Below, piece after piece: positions 34,916-44,326 of a stretch of 64,000 nt of DNA; the stretch's first letter is position 1; every line of letters starts with the position of its first letter. Source of the DNA: CAYRWM01 sp964428055. GTDB lineage: Bacteria; Bacillota; Clostridia; Christensenellales; Christensenellaceae. The stretch covers positions 17,041 through 81,040 of the forward strand of contig CAYRWM010000004.1 in NCBI GenBank assembly GCA_964428055.1, written 5' to 3'. Position numbers and translations under genes: made by a program. Under the pieces are notes generated by a model, which worked only from the letters and a program-made list of their open reading frames with translations, had not been told where the DNA came from and made no database searches.

Positions 34916-36037
34916 TCAAACGCCGAGTTCAATCAGAACTGAATTCATTATATCCATGCCCCTGTCCGTAAGAGCAATACGGCTTCCTTTCACTTCAATA
35001 AGTCCACCTTTTACCATATCTACTATTACAGGGTGATCTTCAAAAAGATCTATACCGTACATATCTTCAAACTCAACAGTATCGATACCTTCCGATAGCC
35101 TCAGCCCTAGCATTAATTGTTCGCGCGCGCATTCATCTTCACTCAGATAGATCTTTTCACTCTCACTGTTGCAATCGCACGAAACATACTTGTTAACATC
35201 TCTCACATTGGCGTACCTGCAGTCTCCGTACATGGAATGTGCACCTGCACCGAAACCGACATACGGATCTCGTCTCCAGTACTTAAGGTTGTGTCTGCAT
35301 TCAAAACCTTTCTTCGAAAGATTTGAAATCTCATATCTGCCGTAGCCGTTTGCTCTCAGCATCTGAAGACACATATCCGACATAAGCCTGTCCGTATCCT
35401 CATCCACAGGCTTAACAATGCCTTTATCGACATCGTCATACAAGGGTGTGCCCGGCTCGATTATAAGGCTGTAGGCAGATATGTGCTCCGGCCCGAGCTT
35501 TGCAACGTGATCAAGAGTTTTTGACAGCGACTCCAGGGTCTGCCCCGGAACAGCATAGATTAAATCTGTATTAATGTTTCCGAACCCCGATTCACGCAGC
35601 GCATCAAAAGTTTCATCGAAATCCTTTACTGTATGAATACGTCCCAGGCTTTTAAGGACACTGTCATCCGCCGACTGCAGACCTATGCTCACTCTGTTTA
35701 TACCTATCGATATGTAATCTTCAGCTTTCTTTCTGTTCATAGTCCCGGGGTTGACTTCTATAGATATCTCGGCATCGTCAGTTACTTCAATGGAAGACCT
35801 CAATGCATCTATCACTTGCCCGATATATGAAACAGGTACGCTTGAAGGTGTTCCGCCACCTATATATACGGTATCCGCACAAATACTGTGACTATCACCG
35901 AAATCACTTATCTCATTTATAAGTGAATCAAAATAACGGTCATGAAGATCATGACCGTATACACCTGAATTGAAATCGCAGTATCTGCATTTTTTTACAC
36001 AGAATGGTATGTGCACATATATACCGAAACAACCCAT
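34916..36037 (-). CDS. hemW: radical SAM heme chaperone HemW (HemN-like)
   Basis: A 373-residue radical-SAM protein. The N-terminus IYVHIPFCVKKCRYCDFNS carries the CxxxCxxC cluster motif and lacks the long N-terminal segment of true HemN; HNLKYWRRDPYVGFGAGAHS is the family block. Many such proteins are annotated as coproporphyrinogen III oxidase but act as heme-binding chaperones. A lepA-hemW-hrcA order is typical of Firmicutes. It starts one base after the lepA stop. Confidence 0.92.
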   Translation of the reverse strand: MGCFGIYVHIPFCVKKCRYCDFNSGVYGHDLHDRYFDSLINEISDFGDSHSICADTVYIGGGTPSSVPVSYIGQVIDALRSSIEVTDDAEISIEVNPGTMNRKKAEDYISIGINRVSIGLQSADDSVLKSLGRIHTVKDFDETFDALRESGFGNINTDLIYAVPGQTLESLSKTLDHVAKLGPEHISAYSLIIEPGTPLYDDVDKGIVKPVDEDTDRLMSDMCLQMLRANGYGRYEISNLSKKGFECRHNLKYWRRDPYVGFGAGAHSMYGDCRYANVRDVNKYVSCDCNSESEKIYLSEDECAREQLMLGLRLSEGIDTVEFEDMYGIDLFEDHPVIVDMVKGGLIEVKGSRIALTDRGMDIMNSVLIELGV

Positions 36038-36038
36038 A

Positions 36039-37841
36039 TCAGTCCATCTTGAGAACGCTCATAAATGCTTCGGAAGGAACATCGATATTACCGACTTTTC
36101 TCATTCGCTTCTTTCCTTCTTTCTGCTTTTCGAGCAGTTTCTTCTTTCTTGTTATGTCACCGCCGTAGCATTTGGCAAGGACATCCTTTCTGAGAGCCTT
36201 GACTGTCTCACGGGCGATTATCTTTCCGCCTACTGCTGCCTGTATGGGCACCTCGAACAGTTGTCTCGGGATTGCGTCTTTAAGTTTCTCCGCAATAGAC
36301 CTACCTCTTGTATACGCCCTGTCCTTATGCACTATTAGCGAAAGAGCATCACAGATCTTACCGTTAAGGAGCATGTCCAGCTTAACAAGCTCGCTCTTTG
36401 CGTAACCTTTGACCTCATAATCCATAGAAGCATAGCCCCGAGTCCTTGATTTAAGCATATCAAAAAAGTCATATATGATTTCGTTCAAGGGAATATCGTA
36501 ATGGAGCACGACCCTTGTCTCTTCCATATACTCCATCGTACCGAAAACGCCCCTCTTCTCCTGACACAGATCCATTACAGCGCCAACGTAAGTATCGGGC
36601 GTCATTATCGTTACTGCCGCTACCGGCTCCATCATATAGTCAATGCTCGTAACATCCGGCATATTGGTCGGATTCTCTATCTCTATCTCGCTGCCGTCAA
36701 GCATTATTATCTTATATTTAACGCTGGGAGCCGTTGTTACGATATCAAGATCGAACTCACGCTCCAGCCTCTCCTGTATTATCTCCATATGGAGCAGACC
36801 TAAGAAACCGCACCTGAAACCGAAACCGAGGGCAACGGAAACTTCAGGCTCGAACAGTACAGAAGCATCATTGAGCTGCAGTTTTTCAAGAGCATCCTTC
36901 AGGTTGTCGTAGTCGGCACCGTCGGCCGGATATATACCGCAGAAAACCATTGGGGTTATCTTCTTGTATCCGGGCAGAGGCTCCTTGGCCGGGTTCGATG
37001 AAAGAGTTATCGTATCACCGACTCTTGTGTCAGCCACATTCTTTATACTGGCAGCGATATATCCGACATCTCCGGCTCTGAGGCTCTTGACAGGTACGGG
37101 ATCAGGAGAGAACACTCCGAGTTCAGTTACTTCAAAATCCCTTCCAGTGGACATAAAACGTATTCTGTCACCCGTTTTGACTGTGCCGTCTTTTATCCTA
37201 ACATGGCTTATAGCGCCTTTATAGTTATCGTAGTTTGAATCAAATATGAGCGCTTTTAAGGGGGCTTTCTCATCACCTGCAGGCGCGGGCAGCTTATCCA
37301 CGATAGCATCGAGAACTTCCTCTACATTGAGACCTGTCTTGGCGCTTATCTGCGGAGCATCCTCGGCAACTATGCCGATCACGTCCTCTATCTCTTTTTT
37401 GACCTCATCGGGTCTCGCACTCGGGAGGTCGATCTTATTTATAACAGGTATTATCTCAAGGTCGTTGTCAACTGCGATATAGCAGTTGGCCAGTGTCTGT
37501 GCCTCTATACCCTGAGAACCGTCGACAACTAGAACAGCGCCCTCGCATGCTGCAAGAGATCTTGAGACCTCATAGGTAAAGTCAACATGACCGGGGGTAT
37601 CGATCAGGTTAAGGGTATACTCCTCCCCGTCCTTTTCGTAAAACATCCTGACAGCCTGAGACTTTATGGTTATGCCCCTTTCCCTCTCGAGATCCATGGT
37701 GTCAAGGAGCTGCTCCTTTATATCCCTTTTGGATACCGTACCTGTAAGCTCAATAAGCCTGTCCGCCAGCGTTGATTTGCCGTGGTCTATATGTGCGATG
37801 ATACTGAAATTCCTGATGTATTTTTTATAGTCGCCGCTCAT
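36039..37841 (-). CDS. lepA: elongation factor 4 (LepA)
   Basis: A 600-residue ribosome-dependent GTPase linked to initiation and elongation under stress. G motifs: AHIDHGKSTLADRL, DTPGHVDFTYEVSR and NKIDL. The LepA-specific C-terminal domain begins near KAKCYGGD-type sequence (LAKCYGGDITRKKKLLEKQKEGKKRM is present in full form at the end; it contains the family block). Length is normal. Confidence 0.97.
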   Translation of the reverse strand: MSGDYKKYIRNFSIIAHIDHGKSTLADRLIELTGTVSKRDIKEQLLDTMDLERERGITIKSQAVRMFYEKDGEEYTLNLIDTPGHVDFTYEVSRSLAACEGAVLVVDGSQGIEAQTLANCYIAVDNDLEIIPVINKIDLPSARPDEVKKEIEDVIGIVAEDAPQISAKTGLNVEEVLDAIVDKLPAPAGDEKAPLKALIFDSNYDNYKGAISHVRIKDGTVKTGDRIRFMSTGRDFEVTELGVFSPDPVPVKSLRAGDVGYIAASIKNVADTRVGDTITLSSNPAKEPLPGYKKITPMVFCGIYPADGADYDNLKDALEKLQLNDASVLFEPEVSVALGFGFRCGFLGLLHMEIIQERLEREFDLDIVTTAPSVKYKIIMLDGSEIEIENPTNMPDVTSIDYMMEPVAAVTIMTPDTYVGAVMDLCQEKRGVFGTMEYMEETRVVLHYDIPLNEIIYDFFDMLKSRTRGYASMDYEVKGYAKSELVKLDMLLNGKICDALSLIVHKDRAYTRGRSIAEKLKDAIPRQLFEVPIQAAVGGKIIARETVKALRKDVLAKCYGGDITRKKKLLEKQKEGKKRMRKVGNIDVPSEAFMSVLKMD

Positions 37842-37869
37842 ACCTTCTCCTAAGATTTTCTCAAATTAT

Positions 37870-37898
37870 ATAATAAGTTAAATGCCATTTCATTGCAA
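37870..37898 (-). promoter_or_regulatory. candidate promoter of lepA-hemW
   Basis: TTGCAA (37893-37898) and TATTAT (37870-37875), 17 bases apart, about 30 bases upstream of the lepA start and next to the yebC terminator. Confidence 0.55.
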
Positions 37899-37900
37899 AC

Positions 37901-37924
37901 AAAAAGAAGGCCGGAGCCTTCTTT
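37901..37924 (-). terminator. terminator of yebC
   Basis: AGAAGGC (37905-37911) and GCCTTCT (37916-37922) with a 4-base loop; on the minus strand a TTTTTG tail follows. Confidence 0.85.
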
Positions 37925-37940
37925 AAGATACTATGAATTA

Positions 37941-38663
37941 TTACATCTCAGCATTATGGAAATAATCCTGAACATCATCAAGATCATCGAGCATGTCGAA
38001 TAATCTCTCCAGCTTCTTCTGAGTGTCCTCATCCGGCGTTACCGTATTCTGAGGTATCATATCTATCTCAGCTGATGCGAATGTATAACCCGCTGATTCA
38101 AGAGCTTCCCTGACAGCTGAGAAGTCATCGGGAGCAGTCGTGATCTCAAATGCTTCTTCACCGGAATCAAAATCCTCAGCTCCTGCATCAAGAGCACTCA
38201 TCATAAGTTCTTCCTCGTCAACGGAACCGTCGTTCTCTATTACGATCACGCCTTTTTTATCAAACATATATCCGACACAGTTCGTAGCACCCAAAGAGCC
38301 GCCGCTCTTGTCGAAAGCATGCCTAACATCACTTGCTGTCCTGTTCTTGTTGTCCGAAAGAGTGTTTACTATTACGGCTACACCCCCAGGGCCGTATCCT
38401 TCATATACGAGTTCCTCGTAATTGATGCTGCCGAGTTCACCTGCAGCCTTTTTGATAGACCTGTTGATGTTGTCATTTGGCATATTGTTGGCTTTTGCCT
38501 TTGCGATAACATCCCTCAGTTTTGAGTTGGATGCCGGATCGCTTCCGCCGAGTTTAACTGCAACAGCAAGCTCTCTCCCTATCTTAGTGAAGATTTTCCC
38601 TCTGGCGGCATCTGCCTTCCCCTTCTTATTTTTAATCGTAGACCATTTATTATGTCCTGACAT
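37941..38663 (-). CDS. yebC: YebC/PmpR-family protein (TACO1-like)
   Basis: A 240-residue protein beginning MSGHNKWSTIKNKKGKADAARGKIFTK-type sequence, the hallmark of YebC (first 13 residues MSGHNKWSTIKNK). The family was long described as transcriptional regulators; recent work assigns members to relief of ribosome stalling at polyproline and similar motifs. DVRHAFDKSGGSLGATNCVGYMF is in the expected middle region. It is a separate transcription unit with its own promoter and terminator. Confidence 0.93.
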   Translation of the reverse strand: MSGHNKWSTIKNKKGKADAARGKIFTKIGRELAVAVKLGGSDPASNSKLRDVIAKAKANNMPNDNINRSIKKAAGELGSINYEELVYEGYGPGGVAVIVNTLSDNKNRTASDVRHAFDKSGGSLGATNCVGYMFDKKGVIVIENDGSVDEEELMMSALDAGAEDFDSGEEAFEITTAPDDFSAVREALESAGYTFASAEIDMIPQNTVTPDEDTQKKLERLFDMLDDLDDVQDYFHNAEM

Positions 38664-38697
38664 AAAAACACTCCTTAGCAGTTGATTAACATATTAT

Positions 38698-38726
38698 ATC
38701 TTACATTATATCCGAAGCCATTTCAA
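38698..38726 (-). promoter_or_regulatory. candidate yebC promoter
   Basis: TTGAAA (38721-38726) and TAAGAT (38698-38703), 17 bases apart. The -35 box lies just past the end of pyrI, and no terminator is visible between the pyr operon and yebC. Confidence 0.5.
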
Positions 38727-38729
38727 GAA

Positions 38730-39158
38730 TCACAGTTTGGGCTTCTCGGCCTTTGTATCACAGTAAATGCATCTGTAAGTGCACTTCTCCCTGTCCGAGA
38801 GTTTGAATACATGCGGCAACTCCTGCTCGGTAGATGTGATGCATCTCGGGTTTTTGCACTTGATTATATCCGTGATCCTCTCGGGAAGTTCCGGGTGAAT
38901 CTTCTTCGCTCTCTTCCCGTCCTTTATTATGTTTACTGTTATATGAGGATCAATAAAGCCAAGCATATCAAAATTAAGGTCAATAAGCTCATTTATCTTG
39001 AGTATATCCTTCTTCTCATACTTGCTGGAGACTGCATTTTTTATGATTGCTACTTCACAGTCCAGTTTGTCGAGTTTGAGGTAATGATATAGTTCCATTC
39101 CTCTTCCGGCAGGTATGTGGTCAATCACGACCCCGTTCTGTATCGTTCCGATTATCAT
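38730..39158 (-). CDS. pyrI: aspartate carbamoyltransferase regulatory chain
   Basis: A 142-residue regulatory subunit that joins PyrB in the allosteric ATCase complex and binds CTP/ATP. The nucleotide-binding part is residues 1-95. The zinc domain has four Cys: KCKNPRCITS and CTYRCIYC. PyrI is missing from Bacillus but present in some Clostridia. It starts one base after pyrB and ends the pyr operon. Confidence 0.93.
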   Translation of the reverse strand: MIIGTIQNGVVIDHIPAGRGMELYHYLKLDKLDCEVAIIKNAVSSKYEKKDILKINELIDLNFDMLGFIDPHITVNIIKDGKRAKKIHPELPERITDIIKCKNPRCITSTEQELPHVFKLSDREKCTYRCIYCDTKAEKPKL

Positions 39159-39159
39159 A

Positions 39160-40074
39160 TCATTTCACCCCCAAAAGCTTGAGTATGAGAGCCATCCTGA
39201 TGTATTTGCCGCAGAGCACCTGTCTGAAATAGCATGCTCTCGGATCATCATCTATCGAGACCGAGATCTCATTGACCCTGGGCAGCGGATGGAGTATGGA
39301 CAGATCCTTCTTTGCCTTTGACAGTTTGTCGGGAGTCAATATGTACGTATCCTTCAGTCGTATGTAGTCAGCCTCGTTGAAGAATCTCTCCCTCTGCACT
39401 CTTGTCATGTAGAGTATATCCAGACTTCCTATCGAATCCTCGAGCGAAGATGTCTCTTTATACTCTATACCGCCTCTTTCAAGGATATCCGTTCTGACAT
39501 TTTCAGGTATCTTCAGTTCATCTGGCGATATGAGCACAAACCTGTTGCCTTCATATCTGGACATGGCACCTATAAGTGAGTGAACTGTTCGGCCGAACTT
39601 AAGGTCACCACAGCATCCTATGGTCATGTTGCCGAGCCTGCCCTTTTCCCTGTGTATAGTCAGCAGGTCAGTCAGAGTCTGAGTAGGATGATTGTGTCCT
39701 CCGTCACCGGCATTTATAACAGGAACCGACGCGTTCTTAGCAGCGACAAAAGGTGCTCCTTCCTTAAAATGCCGCATTGCTATAATATCTGCAAAACAGC
39801 TTACAGTCTTTGCGGTATCGGCTACGCTCTCGCCCTTGGCCACACTCGATGACTGTGCCTCTGAAAAACCAAGAACATTTCCGCCAAGTTCCATCATGGC
39901 AGCTTCAAAACTGAGGCGTGTCCTGGTGGAAGGTTCATAAAACAGTGTTGCAAGCTTCTTTCCCCTGCATTTCTCAGAATACTTCTCAGGATTATTAATT
40001 ATATCCTCAGCGGTTTCAATGAGCTCATCGATCTCACTGACCGAAAGCTCCTGGATATCTATGAGATCTTTCAT
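39160..40074 (-). CDS. pyrB: aspartate carbamoyltransferase catalytic chain
   Basis: A 304-residue catalytic subunit that condenses carbamoyl phosphate and aspartate, the first committed step to UMP. Carbamoyl-phosphate site EPSTRTRLSFE (near 51), HPTQTLTDLLT (near 134) and HPLPRVNEIS near the C-terminus are intact. It overlaps pyrE by four bases and pairs with pyrI, so ATCase here should be the regulated type. Confidence 0.97.
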   Translation of the reverse strand: MKDLIDIQELSVSEIDELIETAEDIINNPEKYSEKCRGKKLATLFYEPSTRTRLSFEAAMMELGGNVLGFSEAQSSSVAKGESVADTAKTVSCFADIIAMRHFKEGAPFVAAKNASVPVINAGDGGHNHPTQTLTDLLTIHREKGRLGNMTIGCCGDLKFGRTVHSLIGAMSRYEGNRFVLISPDELKIPENVRTDILERGGIEYKETSSLEDSIGSLDILYMTRVQRERFFNEADYIRLKDTYILTPDKLSKAKKDLSILHPLPRVNEISVSIDDDPRACYFRQVLCGKYIRMALILKLLGVK

Positions 40075-40718
40075 CTTTTTCCTCCGATCCAGCTCTCATC
40101 TTTTGGGTCATCTCTGAAAGCCATGAGACGCCCCGCATCTTCCTTTTTTATGTATCCCGATTTGGATGCGACATCGACAACCGTATCAAAATCAGTGAGG
40201 CTTGTATTTGATATATCAGCTTCCTTAAGTCTCTCAAGGCCTTTCTTCATGCCGTAAGTAAATATACTTACTATGCCAAGGACTTCAGCTCCCGCCTCTC
40301 TTAAAACGTTCACTACTTCTATAACGGATCCGCCGGTTGATATAAGATCCTCTATAACGACGACCTTCATGCCTTTATCAAGGCGACCTTCTATCTGATT
40401 CTTTCTGCCGTGATCCTTAGAACCCGATCTTACATAACCCATCGGTATCCCGAGCATATGTGCGGAAATGGCTGCATGCGCTATGCCGGCAGTGCTCGTA
40501 CCCATAAGTGATTCCGCTTCAGGATACAGTCTCTTAACCGTTTCAGCTATTCCGCTCTCCACATCGTTTCTGACATCAACATCGGAAAGCGTCAGCCTGT
40601 TATCACAGTATATAGGACTTTTGATTCCGCTGGCCCATGTAAACGGATCATCCGGACTTAGAAACACTGCTTTGATCCTCAAAAGATCATCGGCAATCCT
40701 ATATTTCAGTTCTCCCAT
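40071..40718 (-). CDS. pyrE: orotate phosphoribosyltransferase
   Basis: A 215-residue enzyme that joins orotate to PRPP to give OMP. The PRPP-binding loop VVVIEDLISTGGSVIEV and the lysine-rich flexible loop (GSKDHGRKNQIEG) are present. Downstream of pyrF by 14 bases. Confidence 0.96.
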   Translation of the reverse strand: MGELKYRIADDLLRIKAVFLSPDDPFTWASGIKSPIYCDNRLTLSDVDVRNDVESGIAETVKRLYPEAESLMGTSTAGIAHAAISAHMLGIPMGYVRSGSKDHGRKNQIEGRLDKGMKVVVIEDLISTGGSVIEVVNVLREAGAEVLGIVSIFTYGMKKGLERLKEADISNTSLTDFDTVVDVASKSGYIKKEDAGRLMAFRDDPKDESWIGGKR

Positions 40719-40732
40719 ATCTACCTCCGTTT

Positions 40733-41431
40733 TTAACCTGTAAACTCATCCAAGCATCTTTCATACGCTGCCACAGGATCATCCGCCGCAGTTATCGGCC
40801 TTCCGACAACGATATAATCGGATCCTGCACCTTTTGCCTGCGCCGGTGTCATCACTCTTTTCTGATCACCGATATCTCCGTCTGCAAACCTGACTCCAGG
40901 AGTGACCGTCAGAAACCCGCTGCCGCATGTTTCATGGACTTTTGAAGCTTCCAGAGGCGAACAGACAACACCGTCCAGTCCGCTATTCTTTGCATTGAGT
41001 GCATATGACATAACGACTTCGGGCATGTTCCCGTTTATGAGCAGCTCTTCATGCAGCATTTCCTCGCTTGTAGATGTGAGCTGCGTGACTGCTATGAGAA
41101 GTGGCCTTGATCCATCTTCCCTGGTTAAACCTTCAAGAGCTGCTTTCATCATTACAGATCCGCCTGAAGCATGCAGATTGCACATATCCACATCCAGACC
41201 TGACAGAACAGACATAGTCTTTTTTACAGTGTTCGGGATGTCGTGAAGTTTTAGATCCAAGAATATGCTGTGTCCTCTCTGCTTTATCTCCCTGACGATA
41301 TCGGGTCCGGCAGAATAATACAGCTCCATTCCGATCTTTACATAAGGTTTTCGTCCTTTGAAAAGATCCAAAAAACCGAGAACCTGATCTTTTCCGGGGA
41401 AATCACATGCGATAATAACGTCCTTACCCAT
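40733..41431 (-). CDS. pyrF: orotidine 5'-phosphate decarboxylase
   Basis: A 232-residue enzyme that decarboxylates OMP to UMP. The catalytic block FLDLKLHDIPNTV (Asp-x-Lys-xx-Asp) is complete, and the phosphate-binding end is VVGRPITAADDP. I use the ATG at 41431; a GTG at 41443 is part of the GGAGGTG ribosome site that serves this ATG. The first bases overlap the pyrD stop codon (ATGGGTAA). Confidence 0.96.
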   Translation of the reverse strand: MGKDVIIACDFPGKDQVLGFLDLFKGRKPYVKIGMELYYSAGPDIVREIKQRGHSIFLDLKLHDIPNTVKKTMSVLSGLDVDMCNLHASGGSVMMKAALEGLTREDGSRPLLIAVTQLTSTSEEMLHEELLINGNMPEVVMSYALNAKNSGLDGVVCSPLEASKVHETCGSGFLTVTPGVRFADGDIGDQKRVMTPAQAKGAGSDYIVVGRPITAADDPVAAYERCLDEFTG

Positions 41432-42350
41432 TATCGTGAGCACCTCCGATTATACTTTTAAGATCCGATATGCCGTATTTTCTCATAGTCTTCGGCAACT
41501 CGGCGATTATCCTTTTGCAGGCATATGGATCGATAAGATTCTCCGAACCGACCTGTACCGCTGAAGCACCGGCGAGCATCATCTCTATAACATCATCTGC
41601 CGAAGATATGCCTCCCATACCGATAACCGGAATATCGACAGCCTCATAAACGTCATAAACCATTCTGAGCGCCACAGGCAGAACTGCTCTTCCGGAAAGC
41701 CCGCCTTTTTTATTGGCGAGCACAGGCCTTTTTGTTTTAAGATCTATCCTCATGCCCATTATTGTATTAATGAGGCTTAGACCGTCCGCACCGGCATCCT
41801 CGCAGGCCTTTGCAATTGATACTATATTAGTAACGTTCGGTGAGAGTTTAACGTATACGGGTTTTCTTGCCGCTGATTTAACAGCTTCCGTTACTTCAGC
41901 AGCTCCTGAACATGAAACACCGAAACTCATGCCTCCTTCATGAACATTAGGACAGCTTATGTTCACTTCGATTATGCCTACCTGCTCTTCAAGAGAGAGC
42001 AGTTCCGCACATCTCTTGTATTCTGCAACAGAGAATCCGCAGACATTCGCTATAACCTTTTTGCCGTATACTTCCTTCAGTTTCGGAAGTTCCTCATTTA
42101 TTACATTCCATACACCGGGATTCTGCAGACCAACTGAGTTTAAAAGCCCCCCCTCTGCCTCGGCTATCCTTGGTGTGGGATTACCGAATCTCGCTTCCAT
42201 AGTTGTGCCTTTAATAGCAATAGATCCGAGACAGTTTATGTCATACCATTCGGCATATTCATATCCGTAACCGAATGTGCCGCTCGCAGGTATAACGGGA
42301 TTATCAAGTTCAAGCCCTGACAGGCTCACAGAAGTATCGAAATCTACCAT
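41424..42350 (-). CDS. pyrD: dihydroorotate dehydrogenase B, catalytic subunit
   Basis: A 308-residue FMN enzyme that oxidises dihydroorotate to orotate. Residues NPVIPASGTFGYG, NSVGLQNPG, NISCPNVHEGG with Cys as the catalytic base (class 1B), and GMGGISS are visible. Class 1B enzymes use NAD through PyrK, which is encoded just upstream. The start is the ATG at 42350 (AAGGAGG seven bases upstream); longer in-frame readings run back into pyrK. Confidence 0.96.
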   Translation of the reverse strand: MVDFDTSVSLSGLELDNPVIPASGTFGYGYEYAEWYDINCLGSIAIKGTTMEARFGNPTPRIAEAEGGLLNSVGLQNPGVWNVINEELPKLKEVYGKKVIANVCGFSVAEYKRCAELLSLEEQVGIIEVNISCPNVHEGGMSFGVSCSGAAEVTEAVKSAARKPVYVKLSPNVTNIVSIAKACEDAGADGLSLINTIMGMRIDLKTKRPVLANKKGGLSGRAVLPVALRMVYDVYEAVDIPVIGMGGISSADDVIEMMLAGASAVQVGSENLIDPYACKRIIAELPKTMRKYGISDLKSIIGGAHDNG

Positions 42351-43075
42351 ATGACTTCCTCCTTTGTGAGGACAGGACCATCCTTGCAGATCCTTTTCGT
42401 CCCGTATTTTGTCTCGCATGAACATCCCATACATCCGCCGAAACCGCAGCCCATCCGTGCCTCGAAGCTCAGCTGACCGTCAGTATCTGTCTTGTCGTAA
42501 ACTGCTCTCAGCATCCTGTCCGGACCGCATGCATAAAAGTATGAATATAGCAACATATCCATACCGTCCGTGACATAGCCTTTATACCCGAAACTGCCGT
42601 CAATAGTCCTGACCGTAACGTTACATCCGATATCTGCAAAGTCATCTGCCAGGAATATCTCGTCATCGGAATTGAACCCGAGCAGGACTTTGACATTTTT
42701 CATATCTGCTCTTAACTGTTTTGCCAGATAATAGAGCGGCGGTATACCGGAACCCCCTCCTATGAGCAAAGGTGTCTGCCCGCTCACGCTCTGGTCAAAA
42801 CCATTACCAAGGCCCGTAAGAGCATCCATCATGACACCCTTTCCGAGTCTCGACATCTGAAGAGTACCTTTACCGACCGTCTTATATATTATTGTCAGTA
42901 CCTTGTTATCATAATCGCATACAGCGAAAGGACGCCTCAGATAGAACCCGTCAAGGGCTAGATTAATGAACTGCCCCGGATAAAGCGTATCTCCGGCATC
43001 TCCTACCAGCCGCATAACATATGTGTCTTTTGCGACCTTTTCATTCTCAAGTATGCTCAAAAAAACTTTTCTCAT
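42344..43075 (-). CDS. pyrK: dihydroorotate dehydrogenase B, electron transfer subunit
   Basis: A 243-residue FAD and [2Fe-2S] protein that passes electrons from PyrD to NAD. The FAD-binding RRPFAVCD, the NAD-binding LLIGGGSGIPPLYYL, and the cluster Cys (CGFGGCMGCSC plus a later Cys) are present. It overlaps pyrD by seven bases. Confidence 0.95.
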   Translation of the reverse strand: MRKVFLSILENEKVAKDTYVMRLVGDAGDTLYPGQFINLALDGFYLRRPFAVCDYDNKVLTIIYKTVGKGTLQMSRLGKGVMMDALTGLGNGFDQSVSGQTPLLIGGGSGIPPLYYLAKQLRADMKNVKVLLGFNSDDEIFLADDFADIGCNVTVRTIDGSFGYKGYVTDGMDMLLYSYFYACGPDRMLRAVYDKTDTDGQLSFEARMGCGFGGCMGCSCETKYGTKRICKDGPVLTKEEVIW

Positions 43076-43085
43076 TATTCCTTCC

Positions 43086-44321
43086 TTATACTATCGAACT
43101 GTCTATATATACCAGTCTTCCGCCGGTTATGTTCATAACGCAGCTGCCGAAGACATACATACCCTCAAAAGGAGTACTCCTGCCCATAGATCTGAAGCGT
43201 TCTGTATCGATGTTATATCCCGATGAAAGATCGAACACCGCAGCGTCTTTGCCGAAACCGTCCGCTTCGGATTCCTTGATGCGAAATCTGCGTCTGGCAT
43301 TTATGGACATAAGCTCAGTGAGCTTTCCGAGAGTAATGACCCCGCGCCGCACAAGAGTTGTGTAGAGTACCGGAAAAGCCGTCTCAAGCCCAACGATACC
43401 GTTAAAGCTTCCCTTAAGACCGCCGCTCTTCTCTTTTGCAGAATGAGGAGCATGGTCTGTTGCTATCATATCAACAGTGCCGTCCGTTATCCCCTCAATC
43501 AGAGCTTCTCTGTCCGAAGCAGATCTTATAGGGGGATTCATCTTGAACCGTCCGTCGTCCCTTATATCCTCATCAGCGAACACTAGATAATGAGGAGCAG
43601 TCTCGCAGCTGACATCAACACCGGATCTCTTGGCATCCCTGATAAGAGTAACAGACTCTTTTGTAGATATATGACAGACATGATATCTGCAACCGGTCTC
43701 ATCAGCCAGCTTTAAGTCTCTCTCGATCATCCTCCACTCACTCTCGGAAGAGATTCCGGGAAGGCCGTTTTCTTTTGCGTATTCACCGTCATGCACGTAG
43801 CCGCCTGTAAGGAGTGATTCATCCTCACAGTGAGCTGCAATAATGGAATCAAGCGAAGCACATAGTTCCATTGCATCTTTCATGACCGCAGGATCCTGAA
43901 CACCTCTGCCGTCATCGCTGAAACCGATCACTGATTCATTCATACCGCTCATATCCGAAAGAGTATTTCCTTTTTCAGCGGCAGTGATGGATCCGAAAGG
44001 AAGTACGTTGATATATGCATCTCTTTCGATTATGTCGAGTTCTTCCTTAAGGTGTTCGCGTGAATCCGGCACAGGCTTGAGGTTAGGCATAGCAAATATA
44101 TGCGAATACCCCGAGACAGCCGCTGCCTCCGAACCCGTCTTAATGGTCTCCTTATACGGAAAGCCGGGTTCTCTAAGGTGTACATGCGGATCCACAAGCC
44201 CGAGAAGAACGCAAAACCCTTCGAGCTCGAATTCCCTGTCCTCGTTTCCGTCTATGGTTATATCGCGTCTTAAAAAACTGCCGTCAGTAAATACCTCGGC
44301 GTCTTTCAGGATTATCGCCAT
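43086..44321 (-). CDS. pyrC: dihydroorotase
   Basis: A 411-residue amidohydrolase that closes carbamoyl aspartate to dihydroorotate. The metal motif DPHVHLREPGF near residue 45, CHISTKESV, and IATDHAPHSAKEK are present. It belongs to the longer, type I class used by Gram-positives. It follows pyrR by five bases. Confidence 0.96.
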   Translation of the reverse strand: MAIILKDAEVFTDGSFLRRDITIDGNEDREFELEGFCVLLGLVDPHVHLREPGFPYKETIKTGSEAAAVSGYSHIFAMPNLKPVPDSREHLKEELDIIERDAYINVLPFGSITAAEKGNTLSDMSGMNESVIGFSDDGRGVQDPAVMKDAMELCASLDSIIAAHCEDESLLTGGYVHDGEYAKENGLPGISSESEWRMIERDLKLADETGCRYHVCHISTKESVTLIRDAKRSGVDVSCETAPHYLVFADEDIRDDGRFKMNPPIRSASDREALIEGITDGTVDMIATDHAPHSAKEKSGGLKGSFNGIVGLETAFPVLYTTLVRRGVITLGKLTELMSINARRRFRIKESEADGFGKDAAVFDLSSGYNIDTERFRSMGRSTPFEGMYVFGSCVMNITGGRLVYIDSSIV

Positions 44322-44326
44322 ATCCT

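Noticed and set aside
42351..42434. 28 extra N-terminal residues for PyrD
   Set aside because: They overlap the iron-sulfur end of pyrK, while a strong AAGGAGG site serves the ATG at 42350.
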